A DNA stretch of 64,000 bases from DASUCS01 sp041166385 (GTDB taxonomy: Bacteria; Actinomycetota; Acidimicrobiia; Acidimicrobiales; JACDCH01), in NCBI GenBank assembly GCA_041166385.1, contig JBEEFW010000145.1:1-64000 (forward strand), read 5' to 3'. The translations under genes and the position numbers were made by a program. The first letter of the stretch is position 1. Each line of letters starts with the position of its first letter. Under the pieces are notes generated by a model. The model ran no database searches, was not told the origin of the DNA, and saw only the letters and a list, made by a program, of their open reading frames with translations. Below are positions 16,114-24,581 of this stretch, piece by piece.

Positions 16114-18057
16114 TCAGTCGATCAGTTCGTACTCGTCGACCTTCGGCGCAAGGGTGCGCTGCCAGTAGTCGAGCAAGGTGAACGGCCAGTTCTGCGCGAC
16201 GCGTCCGAGGTCGTTCTTGTACCAGCTGTTGACGTCGGACCAGCCCCACGCCATCTGCCGGTTCTCTGCGTCGACGCGTTCGTTGAACTCGTCGTGCACG
16301 TCCTTGCGGATGTCGAGGGCCCGATGCCCGCCCTCGTGCAGCAGCTTGAGACAGCCGAGGATGTAGCGCACGCCGCATTCCGAGAAGTACACGATGCTGC
16401 CGTTGACGACGATGTTGGTGTTCGGCCCGTAGAGGCAGAACAGGTTCGGGAACCCGGGGATGTTGACACCCAGATAGGCGCGGGCGTCACCGTTCCAATG
16501 TTCGTGCAGGTCGACGCCTCCTCGCCCGGTGACCGTCATCGGCGTGAGGAACTTCGACGCGTGGAACCCGGTGCCGTAGATGATCACGTCGACGTCGTGG
16601 ACGGCGCCGTCCTCCATCACGAGCCCTGACGGCGTGATCTCCCGGATGGTGTCGGTGATCAACTGCACGTTGTCGCGCTTCAGCGCTTTCGCCCACACAC
16701 CGTTGTCGCGCAGCATCCGCTTGGAGCCGACGGGATACGTCGGAACGACGTGCTCGAGCAGGTCGGGCCGGTCGGCGAACTCCATGTTGATGTACTCGGT
16801 GAGCATCATGCGCGCGAAGTCATTCACGAGGCTGATGGCTTGGCCCTTCGGCTCGAACTCCTCGTCGACCCGCACCGCGGCCAGTGCGCCGTCGCCCATC
16901 CGCCAGAAGATCCAGAACCGGTTCCACTCGCTGTACGACGGCACGTGTCCGTAGAGCCATTGCTGGCCGGGTGACACAGGATCGTGGTAGTCCTCCGTCG
17001 GACCGAACCACGGTGGCGTGCGCTGGAAAACGAGCAGCTCGCCGACCTCCGGAGCGATCTCGGGGATGAACTGCACCGCGCTGGCACCGGTGCCGATCAC
17101 CGCCACGCGCTTGCCGCGCAGGTCGAGGTCGTGATCCCAACGTGCGGAGTGGAAGGCCGGGCCAGCGAACGACTCCCGGCCGGGGATGTTCGGGTACGAG
17201 GGCCGGTTGAGCTGTCCCACCGCGCTCACCACCGCGTTCGCGACCAGCGACTCCTCGGTGCCGTCGGCGCCGCGCACGACCACCGTCCACCGCAGATCGT
17301 TCTCCGACCATGTCGCCGACTCGACCTCGGTGCGGAAGCGGATGTGCTCCCGCAATCCGAATGCATCCGCGCAGCGCTGCAAGTAGTCGAGCAACACGTC
17401 TTGCGTCGAGAAGTGCAATGGCCAGTCGTGCCGTTGCGCGAACGAGTAGCTGTAGTTGTGGTTGGGGTTGTCGACGCGGCAACCCGGATAGCTGTTCTCG
17501 TACCAGGTGCCGCCGACGTCAGCGTTCTTTTCGACGATGACGAACGGGATGCCGGCCTGCTTCATCCGGTGGGCGACGAGCAGACCCGACATGCCGGCGC
17601 CGACGACGACGACGCTGAAGTCGGTGTCGGCCGCATGCCATCCGGGCGCGCGCCGGTCTTCACCCAGAATCGCGAGTTCCTCCTCGAGCAACGGGAGGTA
17701 GTCCGCCATGTTCTCGCCGCCAACGGAGAACTCCATGATCTTCAACACGTCTGCGTCCGACGGCGGCGGTGCGGTCCGCGACCCGTTGTCGCGGAAGCGG
17801 ATCAACGCCTCGAGCGCGAGTTCGCGCGCGGCGACCAGCTGCTCGTCGGTCAGCCCGGCCTGTGGCATGGCCAGCATCAGCGGATCGGGCCGCAGCTCGT
17901 CGCGCAGCAGCGAGAGGTCGCCGGTGACGTATGCGAGAGCCGGCAGCAACGGCGGGATCTCCGCCTCCTCCAGCATCCGCCGGATCTCGTCGTCGGACTC
18001 CGTGATCGGCTCGATCGCGCCCACGAAGGGGCTGAAGGGAGAGGCGACGTTCGTCAT
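16114..18057 (-). CDS. Baeyer-Villiger-type FAD monooxygenase
   Basis: A 647-residue class B flavoprotein. An N-terminal extension of about 145 residues precedes the FAD Rossmann motif GAGMSG (153-158), as in the 4-hydroxyacetophenone monooxygenase group. The BVMO fingerprint appears as FAGPAFHSARWD, and the NADPH Rossmann motif as VIGTGASAVQFIPEIAP. It would insert oxygen next to a ketone to give an ester or lactone. It sits downstream of a P450-ferredoxin pair on the same strand; a 48-bp hairpin (18075-18122) lies 17 nt before its ATG. Confidence 0.93.
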   Translation of the reverse strand: MTNVASPFSPFVGAIEPITESDDEIRRMLEEAEIPPLLPALAYVTGDLSLLRDELRPDPLMLAMPQAGLTDEQLVAARELALEALIRFRDNGSRTAPPPSDADVLKIMEFSVGGENMADYLPLLEEELAILGEDRRAPGWHAADTDFSVVVVGAGMSGLLVAHRMKQAGIPFVIVEKNADVGGTWYENSYPGCRVDNPNHNYSYSFAQRHDWPLHFSTQDVLLDYLQRCADAFGLREHIRFRTEVESATWSENDLRWTVVVRGADGTEESLVANAVVSAVGQLNRPSYPNIPGRESFAGPAFHSARWDHDLDLRGKRVAVIGTGASAVQFIPEIAPEVGELLVFQRTPPWFGPTEDYHDPVSPGQQWLYGHVPSYSEWNRFWIFWRMGDGALAAVRVDEEFEPKGQAISLVNDFARMMLTEYINMEFADRPDLLEHVVPTYPVGSKRMLRDNGVWAKALKRDNVQLITDTIREITPSGLVMEDGAVHDVDVIIYGTGFHASKFLTPMTVTGRGGVDLHEHWNGDARAYLGVNIPGFPNLFCLYGPNTNIVVNGSIVYFSECGVRYILGCLKLLHEGGHRALDIRKDVHDEFNERVDAENRQMAWGWSDVNSWYKNDLGRVAQNWPFTLLDYWQRTLAPKVDEYELID

Positions 18058-18074
18058 CAGCCCATGTTTTCATC

Positions 18075-18122
18075 AATTCCCACTCAGGCGTCTACAGATC
18101 TGTAGACGCCTGAGTGGGATTT
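18075..18122. repeat. 48-bp hairpin element, copy A
   Basis: Arms at 18075-18096 and 18101-18122 enclose the loop GATC; one of 22 pairs is mismatched (T77/T120). The inner 42 bp are a perfect palindrome. The outer part reads AATTCCCACTCAG, close to the AAATCCCACTCAG of the two other copies. It lies 11 nt after the P450 stop and 17 nt before the BVMO ATG (both minus strand). A terminator for the P450 operon is likely. Confidence 0.85.
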
Positions 18123-18133
18123 CGTGAGGCGGA

Positions 18134-19333
18134 TCAGCCGATGCGGATGGGCAGCTTGCGCGGGCCGCGCACTTGACCGCCTGACCACAGCACCGCCGAA
18201 GGGTCGGCGAGCTCGAAGGACGGGAACGCCTCGAGCCACACCTGGAGCGCGACCCGCAGCTCCATGCGCGCGAGATGCGAGCCGGCGCAGCGATGGATGC
18301 CCAGACCGAACGCGGCGTGGCGGTTCTCCTCGCGGTCGATGATCACCTTGTCGGCATCCTCGAACATCTCCGGATCGCGGTTGCCGGCGGGGAACGGCAG
18401 CAGCACCCACTCCTCCGCCTTCATCGGGCACCCGTGCCAGTCCATGTCGTGCTTCACGAGCCGCGCCATCGTCACCGGCGCGTAGGCGCGCAACAGTTCC
18501 TCAATGGCGATCGGCAGGAGGTCCGGCTCCGCCACGAGCCGCTCTCGATCTTCGGGATGGCCGGCCAGGTGCCACAACGACGCTCCGATGGCGCTCCACG
18601 TCGTGTCGATACCGGCCAGCAACAGCAACGCGATCGTGCCGCCGACATGGCCCATCTCGAGCGGGACACCGTCCATCTCCGAGTTGAGGAGGTACGACGT
18701 GAGATCGTCACGCGGGTTGTCGACGTGGTCCTGTACCTGGTCGCGGAGGTACTCGAACAAGACCATCATCCCATCCGCACGCTCTTCCATCGGAAGTGCG
18801 ACGCCTTCGAGCACGTGCTTCACGAATCCACGGAAGCGATCGGCGTCCTCCTCCGGGAAGCCGAGCATCTGCACGATCACGCGCACCGGGATGTGCTGCG
18901 CGAACTCCTCGGCGGCGTCGACGACATCGCGACCCTGCATCGCGTCGATGAGCTCCTCGCAATACGTGCGAGTGAACGGTTCGATCTTGTCGATGGCCTG
19001 CGGAGCGAACGGCTGGAGCAGCAGCCGGCGCGCGCTCTTGTGGAACGGCGGGTCGGACGATATCGGGGGAGCGATCCCGCTCGGCGCAAGCTCGAGCGGC
19101 GGACGGAACTCGGTCACGAGGATGCTGCGCGACGTGAAGTTGTCGGTGTCGTATGCGACTGCAGCGACGTCTTCGTGCCGGGTCGGCAACCAGACACCGC
19201 CGTAGCGCTCGCTGTGCGCGATCGGGCACGTCTCTCGCAACTCGTCCCAGATCGGGAACGGGTTGGCGGCCCAGACGTCGTCAGTGTGGTCGAAGTCGGT
19301 GGCCCAATTCTCGACCGGCGGGTGATCGCCCAT
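18134..19333 (-). CDS. Cytochrome P450
   Basis: A 399-residue soluble bacterial P450. The I-helix oxygen-activation motif is AGIDTTW, the K-helix ExxR is EELLR, and the heme-ligand loop FGLGIHRCAGSHLARME puts the axial thiolate at C349. The start at ATG 19333 overlaps the ferredoxin stop by 1 nt (TGATG), so the two are translated together and the ferredoxin is the likely electron donor. Hydroxylation of a terpenoid, sterol or alkyl chain fits the neighbouring BVMO and crotonase but is inferred. Confidence 0.94.
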   Translation of the reverse strand: MGDHPPVENWATDFDHTDDVWAANPFPIWDELRETCPIAHSERYGGVWLPTRHEDVAAVAYDTDNFTSRSILVTEFRPPLELAPSGIAPPISSDPPFHKSARRLLLQPFAPQAIDKIEPFTRTYCEELIDAMQGRDVVDAAEEFAQHIPVRVIVQMLGFPEEDADRFRGFVKHVLEGVALPMEERADGMMVLFEYLRDQVQDHVDNPRDDLTSYLLNSEMDGVPLEMGHVGGTIALLLLAGIDTTWSAIGASLWHLAGHPEDRERLVAEPDLLPIAIEELLRAYAPVTMARLVKHDMDWHGCPMKAEEWVLLPFPAGNRDPEMFEDADKVIIDREENRHAAFGLGIHRCAGSHLARMELRVALQVWLEAFPSFELADPSAVLWSGGQVRGPRKLPIRIG

Positions 19334-19533
19334 CAGTCGCCTCCCTCGAGGATCACGGCCCGTTCGGGGCAGTTGGCCGCCGCCCTCCGTGCGTTGTCCG
19401 TTTGATCGGCGGGCACGGTCCCGTCGCCGATCTCGCGTCCGTTACCGACGTCGTCCGCTTCCACCAACTCCGGCGCCAACGCATAGCAACGGCCGTGGCC
19501 CTCGCACCGGTCCTGGTCGATGTGGATCTTCAT
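19333..19533 (-). CDS. P450-associated 3Fe-4S-type ferredoxin
   Basis: A 66-residue ferredoxin with C10, C16 and C55 arranged as CxxHxxC followed by CP. The fourth cysteine is replaced by H13, as in many actinobacterial P450 redox partners. It should pass electrons from a ferredoxin reductase (not in this window) to the adjacent P450. The gene ends with TGATG overlap onto the P450 start. It is divergent from the crotonase gene with a 30-nt gap. Confidence 0.93.
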   Translation of the reverse strand: MKIHIDQDRCEGHGRCYALAPELVEADDVGNGREIGDGTVPADQTDNARRAAANCPERAVILEGGD

Positions 19534-19563
19534 GGTGGCCTCCGACGCGCTGTACTACCCGGC

Positions 19564-20418
19564 ATGGGAAGCGCGATTCGAATCGAAGACTACGGCGCCG
19601 TGAGGAAGCTGGTCTTCTGCCGGCCGGACGAGTTCAACACCATCACGCCCCAGCTGCGCGATGAGCTCGAGGCGTACCTCGACGAGGCGGAGCGCGACTC
19701 GAGCGTGCGCGTCGTGCTGCTCGCGGCGGAGGGCCGGGCGTTCTGCGCCGGGTTCGGGCTGGACTGGTCGACGGCACGACCGGCATCCACCGATCAGCCC
19801 GCGGCGCGCGTGTGGGACACGGTCGCCGACGTGCAGATGATCGGCCGGTTCGGCAACACGTTCGCCAAGCTGCACGAGATCTCGAAGCCGACGGTGGCCG
19901 CCGTGCAGGGATGGTGCATCGCAGGCGGCACCGACATGATTCTGAACGCCGACCTGATCGTCGCCGGCGAGGCCGCGCGGTTCGGCTACCCGCCGGCGCG
20001 CGTGTGGGGCGTCCCCGAAGCGCCATGGGTGTGGGTGGCGCGCCTCGGGCTCGAGCGCGCCAAGCGGTACCTGTTCACCGGCGACCAGCTGACCGCGGCC
20101 GAAGCAGCGGACGTCGGCATGATCCTCGAGTGCGTGCCCGACGACGAGCTCGGCGAACGATCGATGGCACTCGCACAACGCATGGCGCTCCTGCCGCTGA
20201 ACCAGCTGCAGATGATGAAATGGATGCTGAACGACGTGGCCCGGCACCAGTACCAGCCGGACACGAGTCGCTTGCTCGGGTTCATCTTCGACGGCGTCGC
20301 ACGGCATACCCAGGAAGGGGTCGACTTCGTGGCGCGGGCCCAGGAAATCGGGTGGCGGGACGCCGTGCGTGAGCGGGATCGGCCGTTTGGTGACTACGGA
20401 GAGCGTCCGCGGGACTGA
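19564..20418 (+). CDS. Crotonase/enoyl-CoA hydratase family protein
   Basis: A 284-residue crotonase of the actinobacterial subgroup with VQGWCIAGGTDMILNADL and ARFGYPPARVWGVPEAPW. Compared with the classical hydratase, the first catalytic Glu is Asp and the second is Pro, so hydration activity is doubtful or altered. ATG 19564 begins at the conserved AIRIEDYG strand; longer in-frame starts overlap the divergent ferredoxin and P450. Its position beside the P450/BVMO genes suggests the same catabolic route. Confidence 0.85.
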   Translation: MGSAIRIEDYGAVRKLVFCRPDEFNTITPQLRDELEAYLDEAERDSSVRVVLLAAEGRAFCAGFGLDWSTARPASTDQPAARVWDTVADVQMIGRFGNTFAKLHEISKPTVAAVQGWCIAGGTDMILNADLIVAGEAARFGYPPARVWGVPEAPWVWVARLGLERAKRYLFTGDQLTAAEAADVGMILECVPDDELGERSMALAQRMALLPLNQLQMMKWMLNDVARHQYQPDTSRLLGFIFDGVARHTQEGVDFVARAQEIGWRDAVRERDRPFGDYGERPRD

Positions 20419-20447
20419 CCGACGGCGAACTCGGGAACGCGCTGACG

Positions 20448-20843
20448 ATGACGCATGCACAGGGAAAGTTCGACATCGCGTCGTGGGATGAAGAGCCGTA
20501 CATCGAAGTCGACGACGCACGAAAGCTCACCCGCGCCGTGGTGACCCAGCGGTTTTCCGGCGACCTCGAAGGCGACGGCTCGGTGCAGTGGTTGATGTTC
20601 TACCGAACCGACGGCACCGCGGATTTCGTCGGGATGCAGCACGTCGACGGCACGGTGCGCGATCACAAGGGCTCGTTCGTCCTCGAGACCACCGGCACGT
20701 TCGACGGCAGCAAGGCGTCCGCCGACTGGACCGTCGTCGAGGGGTCAGGAACCGGCGATCTCGACGGCGTGCAAGGCACCGGCCGGATGGAAGCTCCGAT
20801 GGGCTCCACGGCCACCTACGAGTTCGACTTCACGCTGAAGTAG
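20448..20843 (+). CDS. DUF3224 domain protein
   Basis: A 131-residue soluble protein that matches the DUF3224 pattern: KFDIASWDEEPY near the start, RAVVTQRFSGDLEGDG, then GTFDGSKASADWTVVEGSGT and a C-terminal YEFDFTLK strand. It is an all-beta, lipocalin/AOC-like barrel by family knowledge. Its function is unknown. It follows the crotonase gene by 29 nt on the same strand. Confidence 0.85.
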   Translation: MTHAQGKFDIASWDEEPYIEVDDARKLTRAVVTQRFSGDLEGDGSVQWLMFYRTDGTADFVGMQHVDGTVRDHKGSFVLETTGTFDGSKASADWTVVEGSGTGDLDGVQGTGRMEAPMGSTATYEFDFTLK

Positions 20844-20901
20844 CACTCACCGGTGGCGAGCGCCGGAATGCGCGCCCGCCGAATCCCGTTGAGGCCGCGA
20901 C

Positions 20902-21612
20902 ATGAGCAGCGCCATCGATGTCCGCAAGGCCGACAGCCGCCCCCACACGAAGATCGGGTGGCTCGACAGCCACCACAGCTTCAGCTTCGGTGGCCACTAC
21001 GACCCGAACAACACGCACCACGGCCTGTTGCTGGTCTCGAACGACGACCGCGTCGCGGCGGGCACCGGCTTCAGCACCCATCCCCACCAGGACATGGAGA
21101 TCATCACGTGGGTGCTCTCCGGACGGCTCGAGCACAAGGACTCCGAGGGCAACCAGGGCGAGCTGTATCCCGGCCTCGCGCAGCGCATGAGCGCGGGCAC
21201 GGGTATCTGGCACTCGGAGATGAACCCGTCGCCGACGGACGACGTGCACTTCATCCAGATGTGGGTGCCGCCCGACACGGAGCGGATCGACCCTGGCTAC
21301 GAGCAACTCGACATCAACGGTGAGCTCGACAAGGGCGGGCTCCAGCCGATCGCATCGGGTCAGGGTCACGACTCGGCGATCACGATCCGTCAGCGCGATG
21401 CCGTGCTGTGGGGGGGTCGCCTCAAGCCCGGTGAGACGGTCGCCGTGCCCGACGGTCGCCATGCCCACCTCTTCGTCGCCGTCGGCGACGCCGAGCTCGC
21501 GGGCGCAGGCGCCCTCACCGAAGGAGACGCCGTTCGCCTCGCCGGAGCCGGTTCGCCGAACCTCACCGCTGGACCCCAAGGCGCGGAAGTGCTGATCTGG
21601 GTGACGGCATGA
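20902..21612 (+). CDS. Pirin family protein
   Basis: A 236-residue bicupin pirin. The N-terminal cupin has the metal-ligand series in STHPHQDMEIITWVLSGRLEH and the later GTGIWHSEMNPS. Pirins bind iron; some have quercetin dioxygenase activity and others act in redox sensing. It begins at ATG 20902 and overlaps the VOC gene by 4 nt (ATGA), so the two are probably made together. Confidence 0.92.
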   Translation: MSSAIDVRKADSRPHTKIGWLDSHHSFSFGGHYDPNNTHHGLLLVSNDDRVAAGTGFSTHPHQDMEIITWVLSGRLEHKDSEGNQGELYPGLAQRMSAGTGIWHSEMNPSPTDDVHFIQMWVPPDTERIDPGYEQLDINGELDKGGLQPIASGQGHDSAITIRQRDAVLWGGRLKPGETVAVPDGRHAHLFVAVGDAELAGAGALTEGDAVRLAGAGSPNLTAGPQGAEVLIWVTA

Positions 21613-22115
21613 GTGGCGTCCTGGGTGACGAGCGCGACGAACTGACCGCACGTCGCGAGGCGATCGCCGCTCGTGAGCTGCATCCCCGCGAGCGGCGCCC
21701 GGCGTCGAGTGCTCGCGGCGTGCATCACGTTGCGCTCCTGAGCAGCGATGTGCAGCAGACGGTCGACTTCTACCAAGGGCTGCTCGAGTTCCCACTGACT
21801 GAGATGTTCGAGAACCGCGACTACACCGGCTCGACGCATTTCTTCTTCGACATCGGCCACGGCAACACGCTCGCGTTCTTCGACCTGCCCGGCCTCGACC
21901 TCGGCGCGTATGCCGAGGTGCTGGGCGGCCTGCACCATCTCGCGATCTCCGTCGATCCCGACCGTTGGGCGCTGCTCAAGGCCAAGCTCGACGACGCCGG
22001 CATCGAGTACGCCCACGTCGACGGCTCGTCGATCTACTTCCGCGACCCCGATGGCGCGCGCCTCGAGCTGATCAGCGATCCGCTCGGCGAGATGTACGGG
22101 AAGCCCGTCTTCTAG
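21609..22115 (+). CDS. VOC (glyoxalase/dioxygenase) family protein
   Basis: A 168-residue vicinal-oxygen-chelate protein. After a charged N-terminus of about 35 residues, the first beta-alpha-beta unit begins GVHHVALLSSDVQQTVDFYQ and the second has LHHLAISVDPDRWALL, ending IYFRDPDGARLELIS with the metal-ligand Glu. This could be a ring-cleaving dioxygenase, glyoxalase or isomerase; the substrate is unknown. It overlaps the pirin stop by ATGA. Confidence 0.88.
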   Translation: MSGVLGDERDELTARREAIAARELHPRERRPASSARGVHHVALLSSDVQQTVDFYQGLLEFPLTEMFENRDYTGSTHFFFDIGHGNTLAFFDLPGLDLGAYAEVLGGLHHLAISVDPDRWALLKAKLDDAGIEYAHVDGSSIYFRDPDGARLELISDPLGEMYGKPVF

Positions 22116-22124
22116 CCTCACGGC

Positions 22125-23054
22125 GTGCTCGTCCTGTCGCAGTCCGACGTGGCCTCGGTGCTCGACATGTCGCAGTTGATCGATGCCGTCGAGGCGGCGA
22201 TGGTCGACCTGAGCGCGGGACGCGCCTCGGTACCGCCCCGTGTCGGCGCGGTCGTTGCGGATCGCAGCGCGATCTTGGCGGCGATGCCCGCGTATCTCCC
22301 GTCGAGCGCGGCGCTCACCGCGAAGCTGGTGAGCGTGTTCCCGGAGAACGTCGACCGTCCGACGCACCAGGCCGTGATCTGCTGCTTCGATCCCGAGACG
22401 GGCACGCCGATCGCGCTCATGGACGGCACGTTGATCACGGCGCGGCGCACCGCCGCGGGCTCGGCATCGGCGACCCGGATGCTCGCACGCGCGGGGAGCT
22501 CGACCGTGGCAATCGTCGGCAACGGGGTGCAGGCGGGCACGCACGTACAGGCCCTTCGAGCGATCGGTCTGACGCAGTTCGTGGTGGCCGGTCGCGACGC
22601 GGGCAAGGCACGTACGTTCGCTGAGCAGCACTCGATCGACTCGGTGCCGTCTGTGGTGGAAGCGGTGCGGTCCGCCGATCTCGTGTGCGTCGCCACACAC
22701 GCCGACGCGCCGGTGGTCGCGCGCGAGTGGATCCGGCCGGGAACGCATGTGAACTCGGTCGGCTACAACACGCAAGGCAGTGGCGAGCTCGACGAGCAAA
22801 CGATTCGCGATGCGTTCGTTGTCGTCGAATCACGAGCTGCCGCGTTCGCACCTCCGCCCGCAGGGGCCGTCGAGTTGCTCGGCGTACTCGGCCCCGACGA
22901 CGTCGCGGAGATCGGCGAGCGGCCGGCCCGGCACGACGACGAGGAGATCACCGTCTACAAGTCGGTCGGCGTCGCGGTGCAGGACGCCGCGGCGGCAACC
23001 CTCGTCCTGACTGCCGCCCGTGCCAATGGGATCGGCGTCGAAGTCGCGATCTAG
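22125..23054 (+). CDS. Ornithine cyclodeaminase/mu-crystallin family protein
   Basis: A 309-residue NAD(P)-binding protein. The N-terminal part carries SVFPENVDRPTHQAVICCFD and GTPIALMDGTLITARRTAAG, and the Rossmann fold has VAIVGNGVQAGTHVQAL. Members reduce ketimines or cyclodeaminate amino acids. It starts at GTG 22125, 9 nt after the VOC gene. Its TAG is shared, as CTAG, with the TAG of the convergent DinB-type gene, leaving no intergenic space. Confidence 0.88.
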   Translation: MLVLSQSDVASVLDMSQLIDAVEAAMVDLSAGRASVPPRVGAVVADRSAILAAMPAYLPSSAALTAKLVSVFPENVDRPTHQAVICCFDPETGTPIALMDGTLITARRTAAGSASATRMLARAGSSTVAIVGNGVQAGTHVQALRAIGLTQFVVAGRDAGKARTFAEQHSIDSVPSVVEAVRSADLVCVATHADAPVVAREWIRPGTHVNSVGYNTQGSGELDEQTIRDAFVVVESRAAAFAPPPAGAVELLGVLGPDDVAEIGERPARHDDEEITVYKSVGVAVQDAAAATLVLTAARANGIGVEVAI

Positions 23055-23806
23055 GCGTAGGTGCGGACGAGTTCGAGGACGGCGTCGACATCGGGGCCCT
23101 CGCCGGTCAGCGACGTCGCTGACGGGTCGACCCGCCGGGCGGCAACGTTGCACAGCTCGGCGCCGTCCCCGCGAATCGTCGTGAGTGCCTTGTCGTCCGG
23201 CAGGAAGTCCCACGTCTCGCCGCGCGGCCCACGCAACGAGAACGCGACCGGCCCGTGCAGCTCGCGGCCGGCTCGTGCGAACGCGTACGGAATCGTCCGC
23301 CATGCGAGTCGAGCGATGTGACGCAACCGCGGCGCGGGCGACAGGTCGATGTCGAGCGCCTCGGCGACGTCACCCGTGTGGATCCACGTCTCGGCCAAGC
23401 GCGTGGTTGCCAGCGTTCGCGCCGACAGCTGTCCCGCGACCCACTCCACCCGCAGGTGTGGATCGCTGGTCGCGAGCACGTGGCGCAGCTCCGACGCGCC
23501 GGCGGCGTAGCGATCGCCTACGACTGAACCTGGCGCACCGCGTTCGGCCGCGACCATCAGTGCCGCACCGTCGTCGACGTCGCTCGCGGGGCCGACGTTG
23601 CGCCCCACCTCGTTCAGGTAGTCCGCGAACCGTCCGTTCGCACTGGCGATCGCCATCTCGTTGGTCTGCGCGACGTGCAGAACGACATCGGCGACCGTCC
23701 ATCCCTCGCAGCGTGACGGCCGTTGCCAGTCCGCCTCGTCGAGGTCGGCCAGAAGGCCCAGAAGCTCTGCCTGTTGCTCAGCGAGTGCAGCAACGATCTC
23801 GTCCAC
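23051..23806 (-). CDS. TIGR03084-type metal-binding DinB/MDMPI protein
   Basis: A 251-residue protein of the mycothiol-dependent maleylpyruvate isomerase/DinB superfamily. It shows LLADLDEADWQRPSRCEGWT, the metal-ligand helix DVVLHVAQTNEMA and a later ETWIHTGDVAEAL, plus a C-terminal domain ending near LELVRTYA. The reaction is unknown. It lies 10 nt downstream of an ABC permease gene on the same strand and shares its stop tetranucleotide with the OCD gene. Confidence 0.85.
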   Translation of the reverse strand: MDEIVAALAEQQAELLGLLADLDEADWQRPSRCEGWTVADVVLHVAQTNEMAIASANGRFADYLNEVGRNVGPASDVDDGAALMVAAERGAPGSVVGDRYAAGASELRHVLATSDPHLRVEWVAGQLSARTLATTRLAETWIHTGDVAEALDIDLSPAPRLRHIARLAWRTIPYAFARAGRELHGPVAFSLRGPRGETWDFLPDDKALTTIRGDGAELCNVAARRVDPSATSLTGEGPDVDAVLELVRTYA

Positions 23807-23816
23807 AGACCACCAA

Positions 23817-24581
23817 TCATCGATTGGGCTCCCACCGGAAGTACCGGCGAGCCAACACGATCCCGATCATGGTCCACGCGACGAGGACGAGGACACTCCC
23901 AACGGACGGACCGTGCGACGCCGGGTCGTAACCCGCCCGCAGGCCGTCGACGAGTGCCTTGATGGGGAATGCGCTCACGATGTGGTCCATCCACGTCGGC
24001 AGCGTGAGGCCCGACGAGAACGTGCCGGACACGAGCGCAAGCGGGAGGTAGGTGCCGTTCGTGATCGCCCCCGCCGCGTCGGCACGCGGGATGAGCGCGC
24101 TGACGGCCACACCGAGCGCCGCGAAGCACACGACGCCGAGCGCCAGGCAACCGAGCAACGCGGGGACACCACCGCTGCGCGGCGCGATCCCGAACGCCAG
24201 TCGCCCGAGCACGATGGTCGTCACGCCGACGACGACCGACGTGACCAGCACGCTCGTCAGCTGTCCCGCGAGGTACATCCCCGGCGCCAACGGCGTCGCC
24301 CGGATGCGTTTGAGGACACCGTCGGCCCGCAGCATCGCGATCGTCGCCGCGAGCGATCCGTACGCCGCGACGATGATCCCGAACGCGAGGATGCCGGGCA
24401 CGAACAACGTGAGGGCCTTCAACTCAGGTCGGCCCGGGATCTTGTCGTTGGCCGAGGTGAATCCGAAAATGACCAGCAGCCCGACGGGCAGGGCAAACGT
24501 GAAGAACGCAGTCTCGGGATTGCGCCAGAACGCCCGCTGTTCGAGGCCGAGCTGGTGCCAGAGGAGCCGGGGCCCACTCAT
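23817..24581 (-). CDS. ABC-2 type transporter permease
   Basis: A 254-residue permease with six hydrophobic segments (AFFTFALPVGLLVIFGF, ILAFGIIVAAYGSLAATIAM and others) and the ABC-2 loop RIRATPLAPGMYLAGQ before the third helix. With the overlapping ATPase gene it forms an exporter, probably for a lipid, drug or secondary metabolite. The ATGA-type 4-nt overlap (24578-24581) couples it to the ATPase. Confidence 0.92.
   Translation of the reverse strand: MSGPRLLWHQLGLEQRAFWRNPETAFFTFALPVGLLVIFGFTSANDKIPGRPELKALTLFVPGILAFGIIVAAYGSLAATIAMLRADGVLKRIRATPLAPGMYLAGQLTSVLVTSVVVGVTTIVLGRLAFGIAPRSGGVPALLGCLALGVVCFAALGVAVSALIPRADAAGAITNGTYLPLALVSGTFSSGLTLPTWMDHIVSAFPIKALVDGLRAGYDPASHGPSVGSVLVLVAWTMIGIVLARRYFRWEPNR

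Noticed and set aside
21390..22799. Minus-strand frame of 469 codons opposite the pirin, VOC and OCD genes
   Set aside because: The plus-strand proteins have clear families and motifs; the antisense frame has none.
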